The notes beneath the pieces were generated by a model, which searched no databases, had not been told where the DNA came from, and was given only the letters and a program-made list of their open reading frames with translations. A stretch of DNA of 64,000 nucleotides from Pseudomonas sp. LRP2-20 (lineage in GTDB: Bacteria; Pseudomonadota; Gammaproteobacteria; Pseudomonadales; Pseudomonadaceae): contig NZ_AP025944.1 of assembly GCF_024349685.1 (NCBI RefSeq), forward strand, positions 1,618,001 to 1,682,000, written 5' to 3'. The position numbers and the translations under genes are program-made. Within the stretch, counting starts at the first letter, position 1, and each line of letters begins with the position of its first letter. Of the stretch, positions 48,501-57,702 are shown in pieces.

Positions 48501-49068
48501 TCGCCTTCTGCAGCCGCGACTGGGCAGGGAGTGGAGTGACTTGCCGCTCTATACATCGCAAACAGGAAAACCGCGAATCGGGTGTCTATTCGAGCCTTCG
48601 ACCAGCCTCGACGCGCAACTGCTGGAGGCCATCGTGCAGCGCCTGTCCGACCGCGTTGAATGGGTACTGTGGGGTGATGTGCCCGAGCCTTTGCGGGCGG
48701 TGGCGAGCGAAGTACATGAGGGAGGGGTGGACACTGACCCTCAGCGCCTGGTCGAGCTGAGTCTGAATCTGGTGCTGGCACCGCTCGGCATGAGTGGTCT
48801 GGATAGCTGTCGGACGCCGCTGTCGTTGTTGCGCTATGGCGCTTGCGGGTACGCGGTCATTTGCAGTGACTCCCCGGCGTACCGGAACGATCTTGACCTC
48901 TGTCGGGTGGAAAATAGCCTTGAGCACTGGTTACAGGCGATCGAGCGTCATCTGGCAGACCCGCATGCGTCAATGCTTCAGGCTAGCAGGTTGCGGGATC
49001 AGGTAAGGCGGGATTGGTTGTTCGACCACAACAGTGTGGCGCAATGGGCGATGGGCTGGGCGCGGTAA
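45577..49068 (+). CDS. Very large multi-domain glycosyltransferase 3, paralogue of glycosyltransferase 1
   Basis: 1163 residues with the same module order as glycosyltransferase 1 throughout. The first GT2 domain is intact, with FLYDDDLLMP at the identical position (Asp94-96). The second half-module has IYCDELYRTRHD. In the third the DxD position reads VLLEGNTLA (Glu654). The C-terminal GT4-like domain has lost key residues: IGCLFEPSTSLD replaces VGWGGGTSHSGD, and LLRYGACGYAVICSD has Arg1086 where a conserved Glu is expected. Thus only the first module looks catalytic. It lies directly upstream of fliC and probably acts on flagellin. Confidence 0.8.
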   Translation: MSLPVLVSIVIPAYKPQFFEKALMSAMLQQYDAIEIVVCDDCRNDAIASIVERNRAKSRFPIRYYHNSVPLLEPGNLARGIRKAQGEYVKFLYDDDLLMPNAVGALLGALQAHPRAVMASARRRMIDPDDKPLGESLLTLFPFKESVIIDGAELASFLGQHIYNFIGEPTSVMCRRADVLAFGADIMGINGQLMEWLGDVTLYLKLLRQGDLLMLADTLACFRVSSLQTSQIARDTPHVAAVPYERYGKAVRALGWMRPAALNGTVKVASLQRPEQFQDLHLADYFSSGGVLPMGAPDLQAWFHPSALQTPVRDWLAQRVLTPVQQRLVKQQRNRIAGHASVAIVVLGDDIGGDGLGKTLASLAAWSDVSTSRIQQHQINDRLPGWVAQLNSILDSSDCDWLLILRAGDELLPSGTLMLDQRLADAGEARLIYCDELYRTRHDLQLALRPGPNLDYLLSAPASMAGHWLLGRGAAVQAGGFDASVAGAVEFDLILRLIEEQGLQGITHLAEPLLICDEPDWAQNGDELSSLLRHLARRGYVDARVTQGVARHYRIHYAHPEQPFVSIILSGDYPLTILQRCLESVLAKTRYPFFEVLVLDHPLQDAATRSWMSALQGIGAGKLQVVQANAGAGMAAALNQAAGQARGDYLVLLEGNTLAIHDDWLDQLLNHGKREEVAVVGGRLVAANGTVLTTGLIAGLQHTVGGAFDGLKCHQPGFMGRQQVEQNLSAVSPSCMMVRKALYEAVGGLDTAMSVGALAGLDLCCKIAQLSYLIVWTPHATLVQEEGKADQAPESDHDLVHDRWLPVLANDPAYNANLALRGGAFELERRSALNWRPLAWQPLPVVLACTAVSGEVHEPRLAAPLQALCEAGMIDGLLSHEWLTPAELQRIKPDVVIFQDNLGRLPLEVLRRLRRHCDGFFILDVHAFLSQAPSSASCDPQQRWIELSEAAALVDCVIVPTQALADAFAALHADVRLLQPRLGREWSDLPLYTSQTGKPRIGCLFEPSTSLDAQLLEAIVQRLSDRVEWVLWGDVPEPLRAVASEVHEGGVDTDPQRLVELSLNLVLAPLGMSGLDSCRTPLSLLRYGACGYAVICSDSPAYRNDLDLCRVENSLEHWLQAIERHLADPHASMLQASRLRDQVRRDWLFDHNSVAQWAMGWAR

Positions 49069-49106
49069 TCGGCAGGCCTGATCAGGGGCAACGCGTTGTT
49101 TTCATT

Positions 49107-49165
49107 GGGCTGGCAAGGTGCCATCAACTTTTTTTGAAAAAAGGCCTAAAGCAACTTGCCAGCCC
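49107..49165. other. 11-bp perfect dyad overlapping the fliC promoter
   Basis: GGGCTGGCAAG (49107-49117) and CTTGCCAGCCC (49155-49165). The right arm occupies the spacer of the FliA promoter. The loop contains CTTTTTTTGAAAAAAGG. Confidence 0.55.
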
Positions 49166-49173
49166 GACGATAA
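49147..49173 (+). promoter_or_regulatory. FliA (sigma-28) promoter of fliC
   Basis: TAAA, 15 bases, GACGATAA; seven of eight -10 positions match GCCGATAA. It ends 80 bases before the fliC ATG. Confidence 0.88.
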
Positions 49174-49253
49174 CCATTACGAAGGTTCTCTAGGCCACAA
49201 CCGGCGGATGCCAGGGCCGGAAGCCGTAGTACCCAACCAACGAGGATTTCGTC

Positions 49254-50096
49254 ATGGCTTTGACCGTTAACACCAACACCACTTCGCTGGGCGTTCAGAA
49301 GAACCTGAACCGCGCTTCCGATGCACTGTCGACTTCGATGACCCGTCTGTCTTCCGGCTTGAAAATCAACAGCGCCAAAGACGACGCTGCTGGCCTGCAG
49401 ATCGCTACCCGCATGACCTCGCAGATCCGTGGTCAGACCATGGCGATCAAAAACGCCAACGACGGTATCTCGATTGCCCAGACCGCTGAAGGCGCGATGC
49501 AAGAGCAGACCAACATTCTGCAGCGTATGCGTGAACTGGCTGTTCAGGCCAACAACTCGTCGAACAGCGATGAAGACCGTAACGCCCTGAACAAAGAGTT
49601 CGCTTCGATGTCGGACGAACTGACCCGTATTGCCAACAGCACTCAGCTGAACGGCAAGAACCTGCTGAACACCAGCGCCACCATGTCGTTCCAGGTGGGC
49701 TCCAACACCGGTTCCGAGAACCAGATCTCCATCACCCTGGCAGACCTGACCGCCGCCACCCTGTCGGTTGACAGCGGCAGCATCGCAATCTCCGGCACCG
49801 ATGCCACCATCGGCGGCAACTTCAGCGCCGCTGTCGACGCCATCGACGCTGCTCTGCAAAGCATCAACACCCAGCGCGCCGACCTGGGTGCGGTGCAAAA
49901 CCGTCTGACCAGCACCATCAACAACCTGCAGAACATCAACGAAAACGCCGAGGCTGCCCGCAGCCGCGTTCAAGACACCGACTTCGCTGCTGAAACTGCT
50001 CAGCTGACCAAGCAGCAGACCCTGCAGCAGGCTTCGACTTCGGTTCTGGCCCAGGCCAACCAGCTGCCGTCGGCAGTACTGAAGCTGCTGGGTTAA
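49254..50096 (+). CDS. fliC: FliC, flagellin
   Basis: 280 residues, short for a Pseudomonas flagellin. Conserved D0/D1 ends are complete (MALTVNTNTTSLGVQKNLNR, SSGLKINSAKDDAAG; C-terminal SRVQDTDFAAETAQLTKQQT and QANQLPSAVLKLLG). The variable centre is only about 60 residues (145-205) and is Ser/Thr-rich (SVDSGSIAISGTDATIGG), the likely zone for O-glycans added by the neighbouring transferases. Strong AGGA Shine-Dalgarno; FliA promoter upstream, strong terminator downstream. Confidence 0.97.
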   Translation: MALTVNTNTTSLGVQKNLNRASDALSTSMTRLSSGLKINSAKDDAAGLQIATRMTSQIRGQTMAIKNANDGISIAQTAEGAMQEQTNILQRMRELAVQANNSSNSDEDRNALNKEFASMSDELTRIANSTQLNGKNLLNTSATMSFQVGSNTGSENQISITLADLTAATLSVDSGSIAISGTDATIGGNFSAAVDAIDAALQSINTQRADLGAVQNRLTSTINNLQNINENAEAARSRVQDTDFAAETAQLTKQQTLQQASTSVLAQANQLPSAVLKLLG

Positions 50097-50111
50097 TCTG
50101 CCTAGTTGCCG

Positions 50112-50148
50112 GCGGGGGAGTGCGCGTGCCGCACTTCCCCGCTTTTTC
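50112..50148 (+). terminator. Rho-independent terminator of fliC
   Basis: GCGGGGGAGTGCG pairs with CGCACTTCCCCGC (one G-T) around CGTGC and is followed by five T. Confidence 0.92.
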
Positions 50149-50165
50149 ATTGCGAGGTGGTAGAC

Positions 50166-50525
50166 ATGGACATGAGCGTGAAGCTGAACCTGTCTTACCC
50201 GGCCGCACGCCCGGCCGAGCAGGTCGCCGAAAAACCGGTTGTGCGGTCGGCGGAGCAAGCGAAACTCGAGGACGACAGCAAAGACGCTTCGTCAGTGCAG
50301 CAGGCTGACAAGGTCAAGAATGCCGTTTCGGAGATCGAAAAATTCCTGAAAGCGTCTCAGCGCAATCTGGAGTTTTCCACGGATGAAGAATCCGGCAAGA
50401 TCGTGGTCAAGGTCATCGCGACCGACAGTGGTGAGTTGATTCGGCAATTGCCTTCCGAGGAGGCCTTGCGGATCGCCCACAGTCTGAGCGATGTCAAAAG
50501 TGTTCTGTTCGACGCCAAGGTGTGA
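50166..50525 (+). CDS. flaG: FlaG-family flagellar protein
   Basis: 119 residues starting at ATG 50166 with GAGGTGG upstream. The N-terminal half is polar and variable; the C-terminal half carries the FlaG domain (LEFSTDEESGKIVVKVIATD, LIRQLPSEEALRIAH). FlaG proteins, encoded beside fliC, influence filament length; the mechanism is uncertain. Confidence 0.9.
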   Translation: MDMSVKLNLSYPAARPAEQVAEKPVVRSAEQAKLEDDSKDASSVQQADKVKNAVSEIEKFLKASQRNLEFSTDEESGKIVVKVIATDSGELIRQLPSEEALRIAHSLSDVKSVLFDAKV

Positions 50526-50603
50526 CCGGCGGCGAACACCAATGAAGCGAAGCATGTCGGTCCCGCAGGAGCGGGCTGACGCGTTGAAGAGAGGGACAAC
50601 AAC

Positions 50604-52001
50604 ATGGCAAGCCCGCTTACTTCCAGCACTGGCCTGGGGTCTGGTCTTAACATTACCGATATCGTGAGCGTTCTGGTCAAGTCGGATACTGCCGCCAAGC
50701 AGGCGCAGATCACTCGGCAGACCGCGAACAATACCGCGTACATTTCCGGGGTTGGTGCGCTGCGCAGTGCGCTCACCACCTTCACCACGGCGATGAGCAA
50801 ACTCAACGACCAGGCTTCTCCTTCTTTCAACGCCTATGCCGCCACGTCGGCCAGTGACTCGATAGTCAAGGCCACTGCCAGTAACACCGCCGTGGCGGGT
50901 ACCTATAACATCGAGGTGAAGAACCTCGCGACCAGCTCCAAGGTGGCGAGCCAGGCATTTGCCGCCGGCGCCAGTACGAGCATTCCGGAAGGCGATCTGG
51001 TCATCAGTCAGGGTGGCAAGGACTACACTGTCAAAGTGGGGGCCAACGCTACGCTGCAAACGGTCCGTGACCAGATCAACAAAGAGCTCGGTGGCAGTGG
51101 CTTTTCCGCCAACATCGTCACCGGTGAGGATGGTGCCCGCCTGGTGCTGGGCTCGACCACTACCGGTGCCAATACCGACATTTCCGTCAGTGGGCTGGGG
51201 TTGGACATCGACGGTACCAAGTCCATGGCTGATAACGGCGCAGGCTACATCACTGCAGTTGCCAAGGATGCCGTGGTGTTGATCGATGGCCTGGAGGTCA
51301 AGAGTGCTTCCAATACCGTCAGTGACGCCATCAGCGGCATCAAGCTCGACCTCAATGGTGCCAGTGCCACCGGCGTGACCACCAAGGTGACGGTTGCGGC
51401 GAACAACGATGGCCTGAAAACGTCCATTCAAGCGTTCGTCGATGCTTTCAATACCTTGCAGAAAGCCGTCACCTCGCTCACCAGTACCTCCAAGGATGAG
51501 GATGGCAACACGGTGCTGGGTTCGCTGACCAACGATCCGACCACGCGTTCGCTGCTGGGTGATGTCCGTGGAGTTCTCTCGGAAGTGGGGGCAGGGGATC
51601 GGCTGACTACGTTGAGCCAGCTGGGTATCAATACCCAGCGCGATGGTACGTTGGAGTTCAATAGCACCAAGTTCACCGCAGCGATGAACGACAAGAAGCT
51701 TGGTGGTGAGGTGCAGGACCTGTTCACCGGGACCGGGGGTATTTTCGAGCGCATGAACAAGGCGATCGAACCCTACAACTCCACGGACGGTTCCCTGGCT
51801 ACCCGCAAAGCGAGCCTGGACAAGGTTGCTGCCAATCTGGCCGAGCAGCAGGCGGCGCTTGATCGGCGTACTGATTCATTAACCGAGTCGCTGACCAAGA
51901 AGTACGTTGCTCTCGACACTGCCCTGGGCAAGATGAAGGCCCAGGCCGACCAGATCACCTCGATCTTCGAGGCCATCAACGCCCAGGCCAAGAAGTCCTG
52001 A
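50604..52001 (+). CDS. fliD: FliD, filament cap protein (HAP2)
   Basis: 465 residues. N-terminal FliD domain (TSSTGLGSGLNITDIVSVLV) and C-terminal coiled region (LAEQQAALDRRTDSLTESLT, YVALDTALGKMKAQADQITS). It caps the filament tip and folds flagellin subunits; it may also bind mucin in some pseudomonads. The start has GAGAGGGAC upstream. Confidence 0.96.
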   Translation: MASPLTSSTGLGSGLNITDIVSVLVKSDTAAKQAQITRQTANNTAYISGVGALRSALTTFTTAMSKLNDQASPSFNAYAATSASDSIVKATASNTAVAGTYNIEVKNLATSSKVASQAFAAGASTSIPEGDLVISQGGKDYTVKVGANATLQTVRDQINKELGGSGFSANIVTGEDGARLVLGSTTTGANTDISVSGLGLDIDGTKSMADNGAGYITAVAKDAVVLIDGLEVKSASNTVSDAISGIKLDLNGASATGVTTKVTVAANNDGLKTSIQAFVDAFNTLQKAVTSLTSTSKDEDGNTVLGSLTNDPTTRSLLGDVRGVLSEVGAGDRLTTLSQLGINTQRDGTLEFNSTKFTAAMNDKKLGGEVQDLFTGTGGIFERMNKAIEPYNSTDGSLATRKASLDKVAANLAEQQAALDRRTDSLTESLTKKYVALDTALGKMKAQADQITSIFEAINAQAKKS

Positions 52002-52021
52002 TCGTCTGATCCTGCCAAAAG

Positions 52022-52056
52022 CCCGGCGGCATCCTCTGGATGCCCCGGGTTTTTTG
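52022..52056 (+). terminator. Rho-independent terminator of fliD
   Basis: CCCGG and GGCATCC pair with GGATGCC and CCGGG around TCT with one bulged C, followed by six T. Confidence 0.88.
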
Positions 52057-52134
52057 CTTTTCTTCTAAAGTTTTTTGACGTCTCGGCGATACACAGGGTA
52101 CAAGCAACCTTTTTCGCAGCAACGAGGTAGATCC

Positions 52135-52530
52135 ATGAACCCGATGTTGGCCCTTCGGCAATACCAGAAAGTCAACGGCGTGGCCCAGACATCCGAAGCC
52201 AGCCCTCACCGTCTGGTGCAGATGCTCATGCAGGGCGGGCTTGACCGAATGGCTCAGGCCAAGGGTGCGATTGCGCGCAACGATATCGCCCAGAAAGGCA
52301 TCCTGATCGGCAAGGCCATCGACATCATTGGCGGCCTGCGCGAGGGCCTGGATCTGGAAAACCACGCCGACAGCCTGGCCGAACTGGACAGCCTGTACAC
52401 CTACATGAGCCGCCGCCTGATCGAAGCCAACGCCAAGAGCGACCCGGCCATCATCGATGAGGTGGCGCGCCTGCTGATTACCGTCAAGGAAGGTTGGGAC
52501 GCCATCGGCGAGCAGACGTCGGCTTCCTGA
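52135..52530 (+). CDS. fliS: FliS, flagellin export chaperone
   Basis: 131 residues from ATG 52135 (AACGAGGTAG upstream). All-helical FliS with ALRQYQKVNGVAQTSEASPH and RLVQMLMQGGLDRMAQAKGA. It binds the flagellin C-terminus and prevents premature polymerisation. Followed 16 bases later by fliT. Confidence 0.95.
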   Translation: MNPMLALRQYQKVNGVAQTSEASPHRLVQMLMQGGLDRMAQAKGAIARNDIAQKGILIGKAIDIIGGLREGLDLENHADSLAELDSLYTYMSRRLIEANAKSDPAIIDEVARLLITVKEGWDAIGEQTSAS

Positions 52531-52546
52531 GCCAGGAGAGGATGCC

Positions 52547-52843
52547 ATGAGCGATGTAATCGCCCGAATCGAACAGACCCGCCAGTTGTTGCTGACGGCA
52601 CTGGAGAAGCGCGACTGGGATGCCGTGGGTGAACTGGATCTGGATTGCCGCCTGCGTATCAATGATTTACTAGGCGAGGCGCACGGCCAGGAAGCCGATG
52701 TACGCGACAGTCTTGAGCAGTTGCTGGTCGTTTACCGGCAACTGATTGACGTTGCAAGTGGCGAGCGTCAATCAATAGTCGACGAGATGATGCAAATCCG
52801 TCAGGCGAAAAACGCCGCCAAGGTATACCATCTGTTCACTTGA
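52547..52843 (+). CDS. fliT: FliT-like flagellar chaperone
   Basis: 98 residues, helical and highly charged (MSDVIARIEQTRQLLLTALE), at the fliT position after fliS. FliT proteins act as FliD chaperones. Sequence conservation of this family is low, so assignment leans on synteny. Confidence 0.85.
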   Translation: MSDVIARIEQTRQLLLTALEKRDWDAVGELDLDCRLRINDLLGEAHGQEADVRDSLEQLLVVYRQLIDVASGERQSIVDEMMQIRQAKNAAKVYHLFT

Positions 52844-52867
52844 CCACAGATTCGCAAAAAGCCGTGC

Positions 52868-52905
52868 GCCATTAATTTGACTGCATAGGTTTTTTTGACT
52901 TTACT
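52868..52905 (+). promoter_or_regulatory. fleQ promoter with overlapping FleQ-box-like site
   Basis: TTGACT (52877-52882), 17 bases, TTTACT (52900-52905) is a good sigma-70 promoter. GCCATTAATTTGAC (52868-52881) matches the FleQ consensus GTCANTAAATTGAC at 11 of 13 defined positions and overlaps the -35. Confidence 0.6.
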
Positions 52906-53010
52906 AGTGGCTGTTTTCGAATTTCAGACGTCCGAACACTGACCATTCAGTCGGAGATGTCGAGCATGCCCTGAGAGGGGCGCCGATATGACTAGGGAAG
53001 TTGCTATTGC

Positions 53011-54486
<1,476 letters not shown>

Positions 54487-54585
54487 TTGCGCTTTTGGGG
54501 TGTATGCCTTGAGGTTGATGTTGGCGCTCGATATACGCCACACCACAGGGCTCGAACTGATCACCCTCGAGCAATCCCCCATCCC

Positions 54586-54601
54586 CGGCACGCCTATTGC
54601 T
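54586..54601 (+). promoter_or_regulatory. Sigma-54 promoter of fleSR
   Basis: CGGCACGCCTATTGCT, a close match with GG and GC in register, 53 bases before fleS. FleQ is the known activator of fleSR. Confidence 0.85.
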
Positions 54602-54654
54602 ACACCGCTGGCACCACACCGTTTTTATGACGGTCAGCCACGCGAGAGAGCACG

Positions 54655-55872
54655 ATGCCCCAGGCCGCCCACTTTTCCCGAGTCCCTGATCTGCAGGGGC
54701 GTACCCCGGTCGAACAGGAGAGTCGACAGGGGCTGGAACAGGCGTTCGCCCTGTTCAATCAGGTTTCCAGCCAGCTCAACCAGTCCTACAGCATGCTCGA
54801 AGCCCGCGTCAGCGAGCTCAAGGGCGAGCTGGCGGTGGTCGGCGCGCAGCGCATGGCCGAACTGAACGAAAAGGAACGCCTGGCCAATCGCCTGCAGAAC
54901 CTGCTCGACCTGCTGCCGGGCGGGGTGATCGTGATTGATGACCAAGGCTTGGTGCGCGAGGCCAATCCGGCGGCCTGCGAAATGCTCGGCGAGCCTGTGG
55001 TCGGCCAGCTGTGGCGCCAGGTGATCGCGCGCAGCTTCGCCCCGCGCAAGGACGATGGCCATGAGGTCTCGCTGCGTGATGGCCGCCGTCTGTCCATCGC
55101 CACCCGCTCGCTGGATGCCGAGCCCGGCCAGCTGGTGCTGCTCAACGACCTGACTGAAACCCGCCGCCTGCAGGACCAGTTGGCCCGGCATGAGCGCCTG
55201 TCTTCACTGGGGCGCATGGTTGCCTCGCTGGCGCACCAGATTCGGACGCCGTTGTCGGCGGCCATGCTCTATGCCAGTCACCTGGCCGATGGCGAGCGCG
55301 AGCTCGCGCCAGAAACCCGCCAGCGCTTCGCTGGCAGCCTCAAGGAGCGCCTGCACGAGCTGGAGCACCAGGTACGTGACATGCTGGTGTTTGCCCGAGG
55401 CGAGCTGCCACTGGGTGATCGACTGACCCCCAAGGCTTTGTTCCAGGCCCTGCAGCAAGCGGCTCAGCCCCATGTGCAAGGGCATGCCGTGCGCTGGCAG
55501 TGCGACAGCCACCTGGGCGAGTTGCTGTGCAACCGCGACACCCTGGTCGGCGCCTTGCTCAACCTGATCGAGAACGCCTTGCAGGCCAGTGACAGCCCGG
55601 CCCGGCTCAAGGTGCACCTGTTCCGCCGCGAGCGCACCTTGTACCTGAACATCAGCGATGCCGGCAGTGGCATCGATGCCGAGCTGCTGGGGCGCCTGGG
55701 TGAACCATTCCTGACCACCAAGGCCACCGGCACCGGGCTTGGGCTGGCGGTGGTCAAGGCCGTGGTGCGTGCGCACCAGGGCAAGCTGCAGCTGCGCTCG
55801 AAGGTCGGGCGTGGCACCTGTGTAAAGGTTGAGCTGCCGTTGATCGACGGGCAGGCAACGGAGGTCGTGTGA
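54655..55872 (+). CDS. fleS: FleS, sensor histidine kinase of the flagellar cascade
   Basis: 405 residues, no membrane segment: a coiled coil at about 25-85, a PAS domain at about 80-165, and the kinase core with H-box VASLAHQIRTPLSAAM (His194), N-box NLIENALQAS and G-boxes DAGSGID and GTGLGLAVVK. It phosphorylates FleR. Stop overlaps the fleR start (TGATG). Confidence 0.95.
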   Translation: MPQAAHFSRVPDLQGRTPVEQESRQGLEQAFALFNQVSSQLNQSYSMLEARVSELKGELAVVGAQRMAELNEKERLANRLQNLLDLLPGGVIVIDDQGLVREANPAACEMLGEPVVGQLWRQVIARSFAPRKDDGHEVSLRDGRRLSIATRSLDAEPGQLVLLNDLTETRRLQDQLARHERLSSLGRMVASLAHQIRTPLSAAMLYASHLADGERELAPETRQRFAGSLKERLHELEHQVRDMLVFARGELPLGDRLTPKALFQALQQAAQPHVQGHAVRWQCDSHLGELLCNRDTLVGALLNLIENALQASDSPARLKVHLFRRERTLYLNISDAGSGIDAELLGRLGEPFLTTKATGTGLGLAVVKAVVRAHQGKLQLRSKVGRGTCVKVELPLIDGQATEVV

Positions 55873-57248
55873 TGGCAATCAAGGTGCTGCTGGTCGAGGA
55901 TGACCGCGTATTGCGCCAGGCGCTGGGCGATACCCTGGAGATCGGTGGCTTCGCCTTTGATGCGGTCGGTAGCGCCGAGGAGGCGCTGCAGGCAGTGGAG
56001 GGCGAGTCTTACAGCCTGGTGGTCAGCGACGTGAACATGCCGGGTATGGATGGGCACCAGTTGCTGGCGCAGTTGCGCCGTCTTCAGCCTCAGTTGCCGG
56101 TGTTGCTGATGACTGCCCACGCGGCCGTCGAGCGTGCCGTGGAGGCCATGCGCCAGGGGGCTGCGGATTATCTGGTCAAGCCATTCGAGCCCAAGGCCTT
56201 GCTGAGCCTGGTCGAACGCCATGCCGCCGGGCGCCTGACGGCGACCGACAATGAGGGGCCGGTGGCCTGCGAGCCCGCCAGTCGACAGTTGCTGGAGCTG
56301 GCTGCACGGGTGGCGCGCAGCGACTCGACCGTGCTCATTTCCGGTGAGTCGGGTACTGGCAAGGAAGTGCTGGCGCGCTACATCCACCAGCAGTCGCCGC
56401 GGGCGGCGCAGCCTTTCGTTGCGATCAACTGCGCGGCGATCCCGGACAACATGCTCGAAGCCACGCTGTTCGGCCACGAGAAGGGGGCCTTCACTGGCGC
56501 CATTGCCGCCCAGGCCGGCAAGTTCGAGCAGGCCGAGGGTGGCACCTTGCTGCTCGACGAGATTTCCGAGATGCCCCTTGGCCTGCAGGCCAAGCTGCTG
56601 CGCGTGTTGCAGGAGCGCGAGGTGGAACGGGTCGGCGGGCGCAAGCCGATCGCCCTGGATATCCGGGTGCTGGCCACCAGCAACCGCGACATGGCAGGTG
56701 AAGTGGCGGCGGGGCGCTTTCGTGAAGACCTGTACTACCGCCTTTCGGTTTTCCCGCTGGCCTGGCAACCGCTGCGCGAGCGCAGTGGCGATATCCTGCC
56801 GCTGGCCGAGCGCCTGCTGGCGCGCCACGTGGCGAAGATGAAGCACGCGCCGGTGCGCTTGTCTGCCGAGGCGCGCGCGTGCCTGCAGGCGCATGCCTGG
56901 CCGGGCAATGTGCGCGAGCTGGACAACGCCTTGCAGCGGGCGTTGATCCTGCAGCAGGGCGGGATGATCGAGGCGGCGGATTTTTGTCTGGCTGGCGCCA
57001 TTCCATTGTCGGCCGGGGCGATTGCTACTATATCGCCATCATCTGCGGAAGTGGTAGTTGATTCGGGTGGCCTGGGCGACGATATGCGTCGTCATGAATT
57101 CCAGATGATCATCGACACCTTGCGTGCCGAGCGTGGGCGGCGCAAGGAAGCTGCCGAAAAGCTGGGCATCAGCCCGCGTACATTGCGCTACAAACTGGCG
57201 CAGATGCGTGATGCCGGGCTCGACGTGGAAGCCAGCCTGTTCGGCTGA
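55872..57248 (+). CDS. fleR: FleR, NtrC-type response regulator for middle flagellar genes
   Basis: 458 residues from ATG 55872 (GTG at 55869 is an alternative). Receiver domain with Asp53 in VVSDVNMPGMDG, AAA+ domain with GESGTGKE (158-165), GAFTGA and TLLLDEISE, and a Fis-type HTH (KEAAEKLGISPRTLRYKLAQ). It activates sigma-54 promoters of rod and hook genes; flgB and flgF in this window are expected targets. One-base overlap with fleS. Confidence 0.96.
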   Translation: MAIKVLLVEDDRVLRQALGDTLEIGGFAFDAVGSAEEALQAVEGESYSLVVSDVNMPGMDGHQLLAQLRRLQPQLPVLLMTAHAAVERAVEAMRQGAADYLVKPFEPKALLSLVERHAAGRLTATDNEGPVACEPASRQLLELAARVARSDSTVLISGESGTGKEVLARYIHQQSPRAAQPFVAINCAAIPDNMLEATLFGHEKGAFTGAIAAQAGKFEQAEGGTLLLDEISEMPLGLQAKLLRVLQEREVERVGGRKPIALDIRVLATSNRDMAGEVAAGRFREDLYYRLSVFPLAWQPLRERSGDILPLAERLLARHVAKMKHAPVRLSAEARACLQAHAWPGNVRELDNALQRALILQQGGMIEAADFCLAGAIPLSAGAIATISPSSAEVVVDSGGLGDDMRRHEFQMIIDTLRAERGRRKEAAEKLGISPRTLRYKLAQMRDAGLDVEASLFG

Positions 57249-57279
57249 AGCACTCATTTATATGTTTGCGGTGCGGGCT

Positions 57280-57295
57280 GGCACACGTGTTGCTA
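57280..57295 (+). promoter_or_regulatory. Sigma-54 promoter of fliEFGHIJ
   Basis: TGGCACACGTGTTGCT, near-perfect consensus, 59 bases before fliE. Confidence 0.9.
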
Positions 57296-57354
57296 GTTCA
57301 GGGCTATCCGCCGCATGAGTGTCAAAAAAATGCGGCCGCCGGAGAGAGAAGGTC

Positions 57355-57687
57355 ATGAGCCAAGGTGTTGAATTCAATCGTCTGATGTTGGACATGCGGG
57401 CCATGCAGGCCGATGCCATGTCGCTGCCCAAAGCCACTGTCGCCCCCGAGCTGGCGCCTGGCCAAAGCACCTTTGCCGACATGCTCGGCCAGGCCATCGG
57501 CAAGGTCAACGAGACCCAGCAGGCGTCGACCCAGCTGGCCAATGCCTTCGAGATCGGCAAGAGCGGCGTCGACCTGACTGACGTGATGATCGCCTCGCAG
57601 AAAGCCAGCGTGTCCATGCAGGCATTGACCCAGGTGCGCAACAAGCTGGTCCAGGCGTATCAGGACATCATGCAGATGCCGGTTTGA
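57355..57687 (+). CDS. fliE: FliE, MS-ring/rod junction protein
   Basis: 110 residues from ATG 57355 (GAAGG upstream); an ATG 12 codons earlier lacks a site. FliE domain [20 protein letters not shown] and [20 protein letters not shown]. It joins the MS ring to the rod. First gene of fliEFGHIJ. Confidence 0.95.
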   Translation: MSQGVEFNRLMLDMRAMQADAMSLPKATVAPELAPGQSTFADMLGQAIGKVNETQQASTQLANAFEIGKSGVDLTDVMIASQKASVSMQALTQVRNKLVQAYQDIMQMPV

Positions 57688-57702
57688 GGACGGAAGTAAG
57701 TC

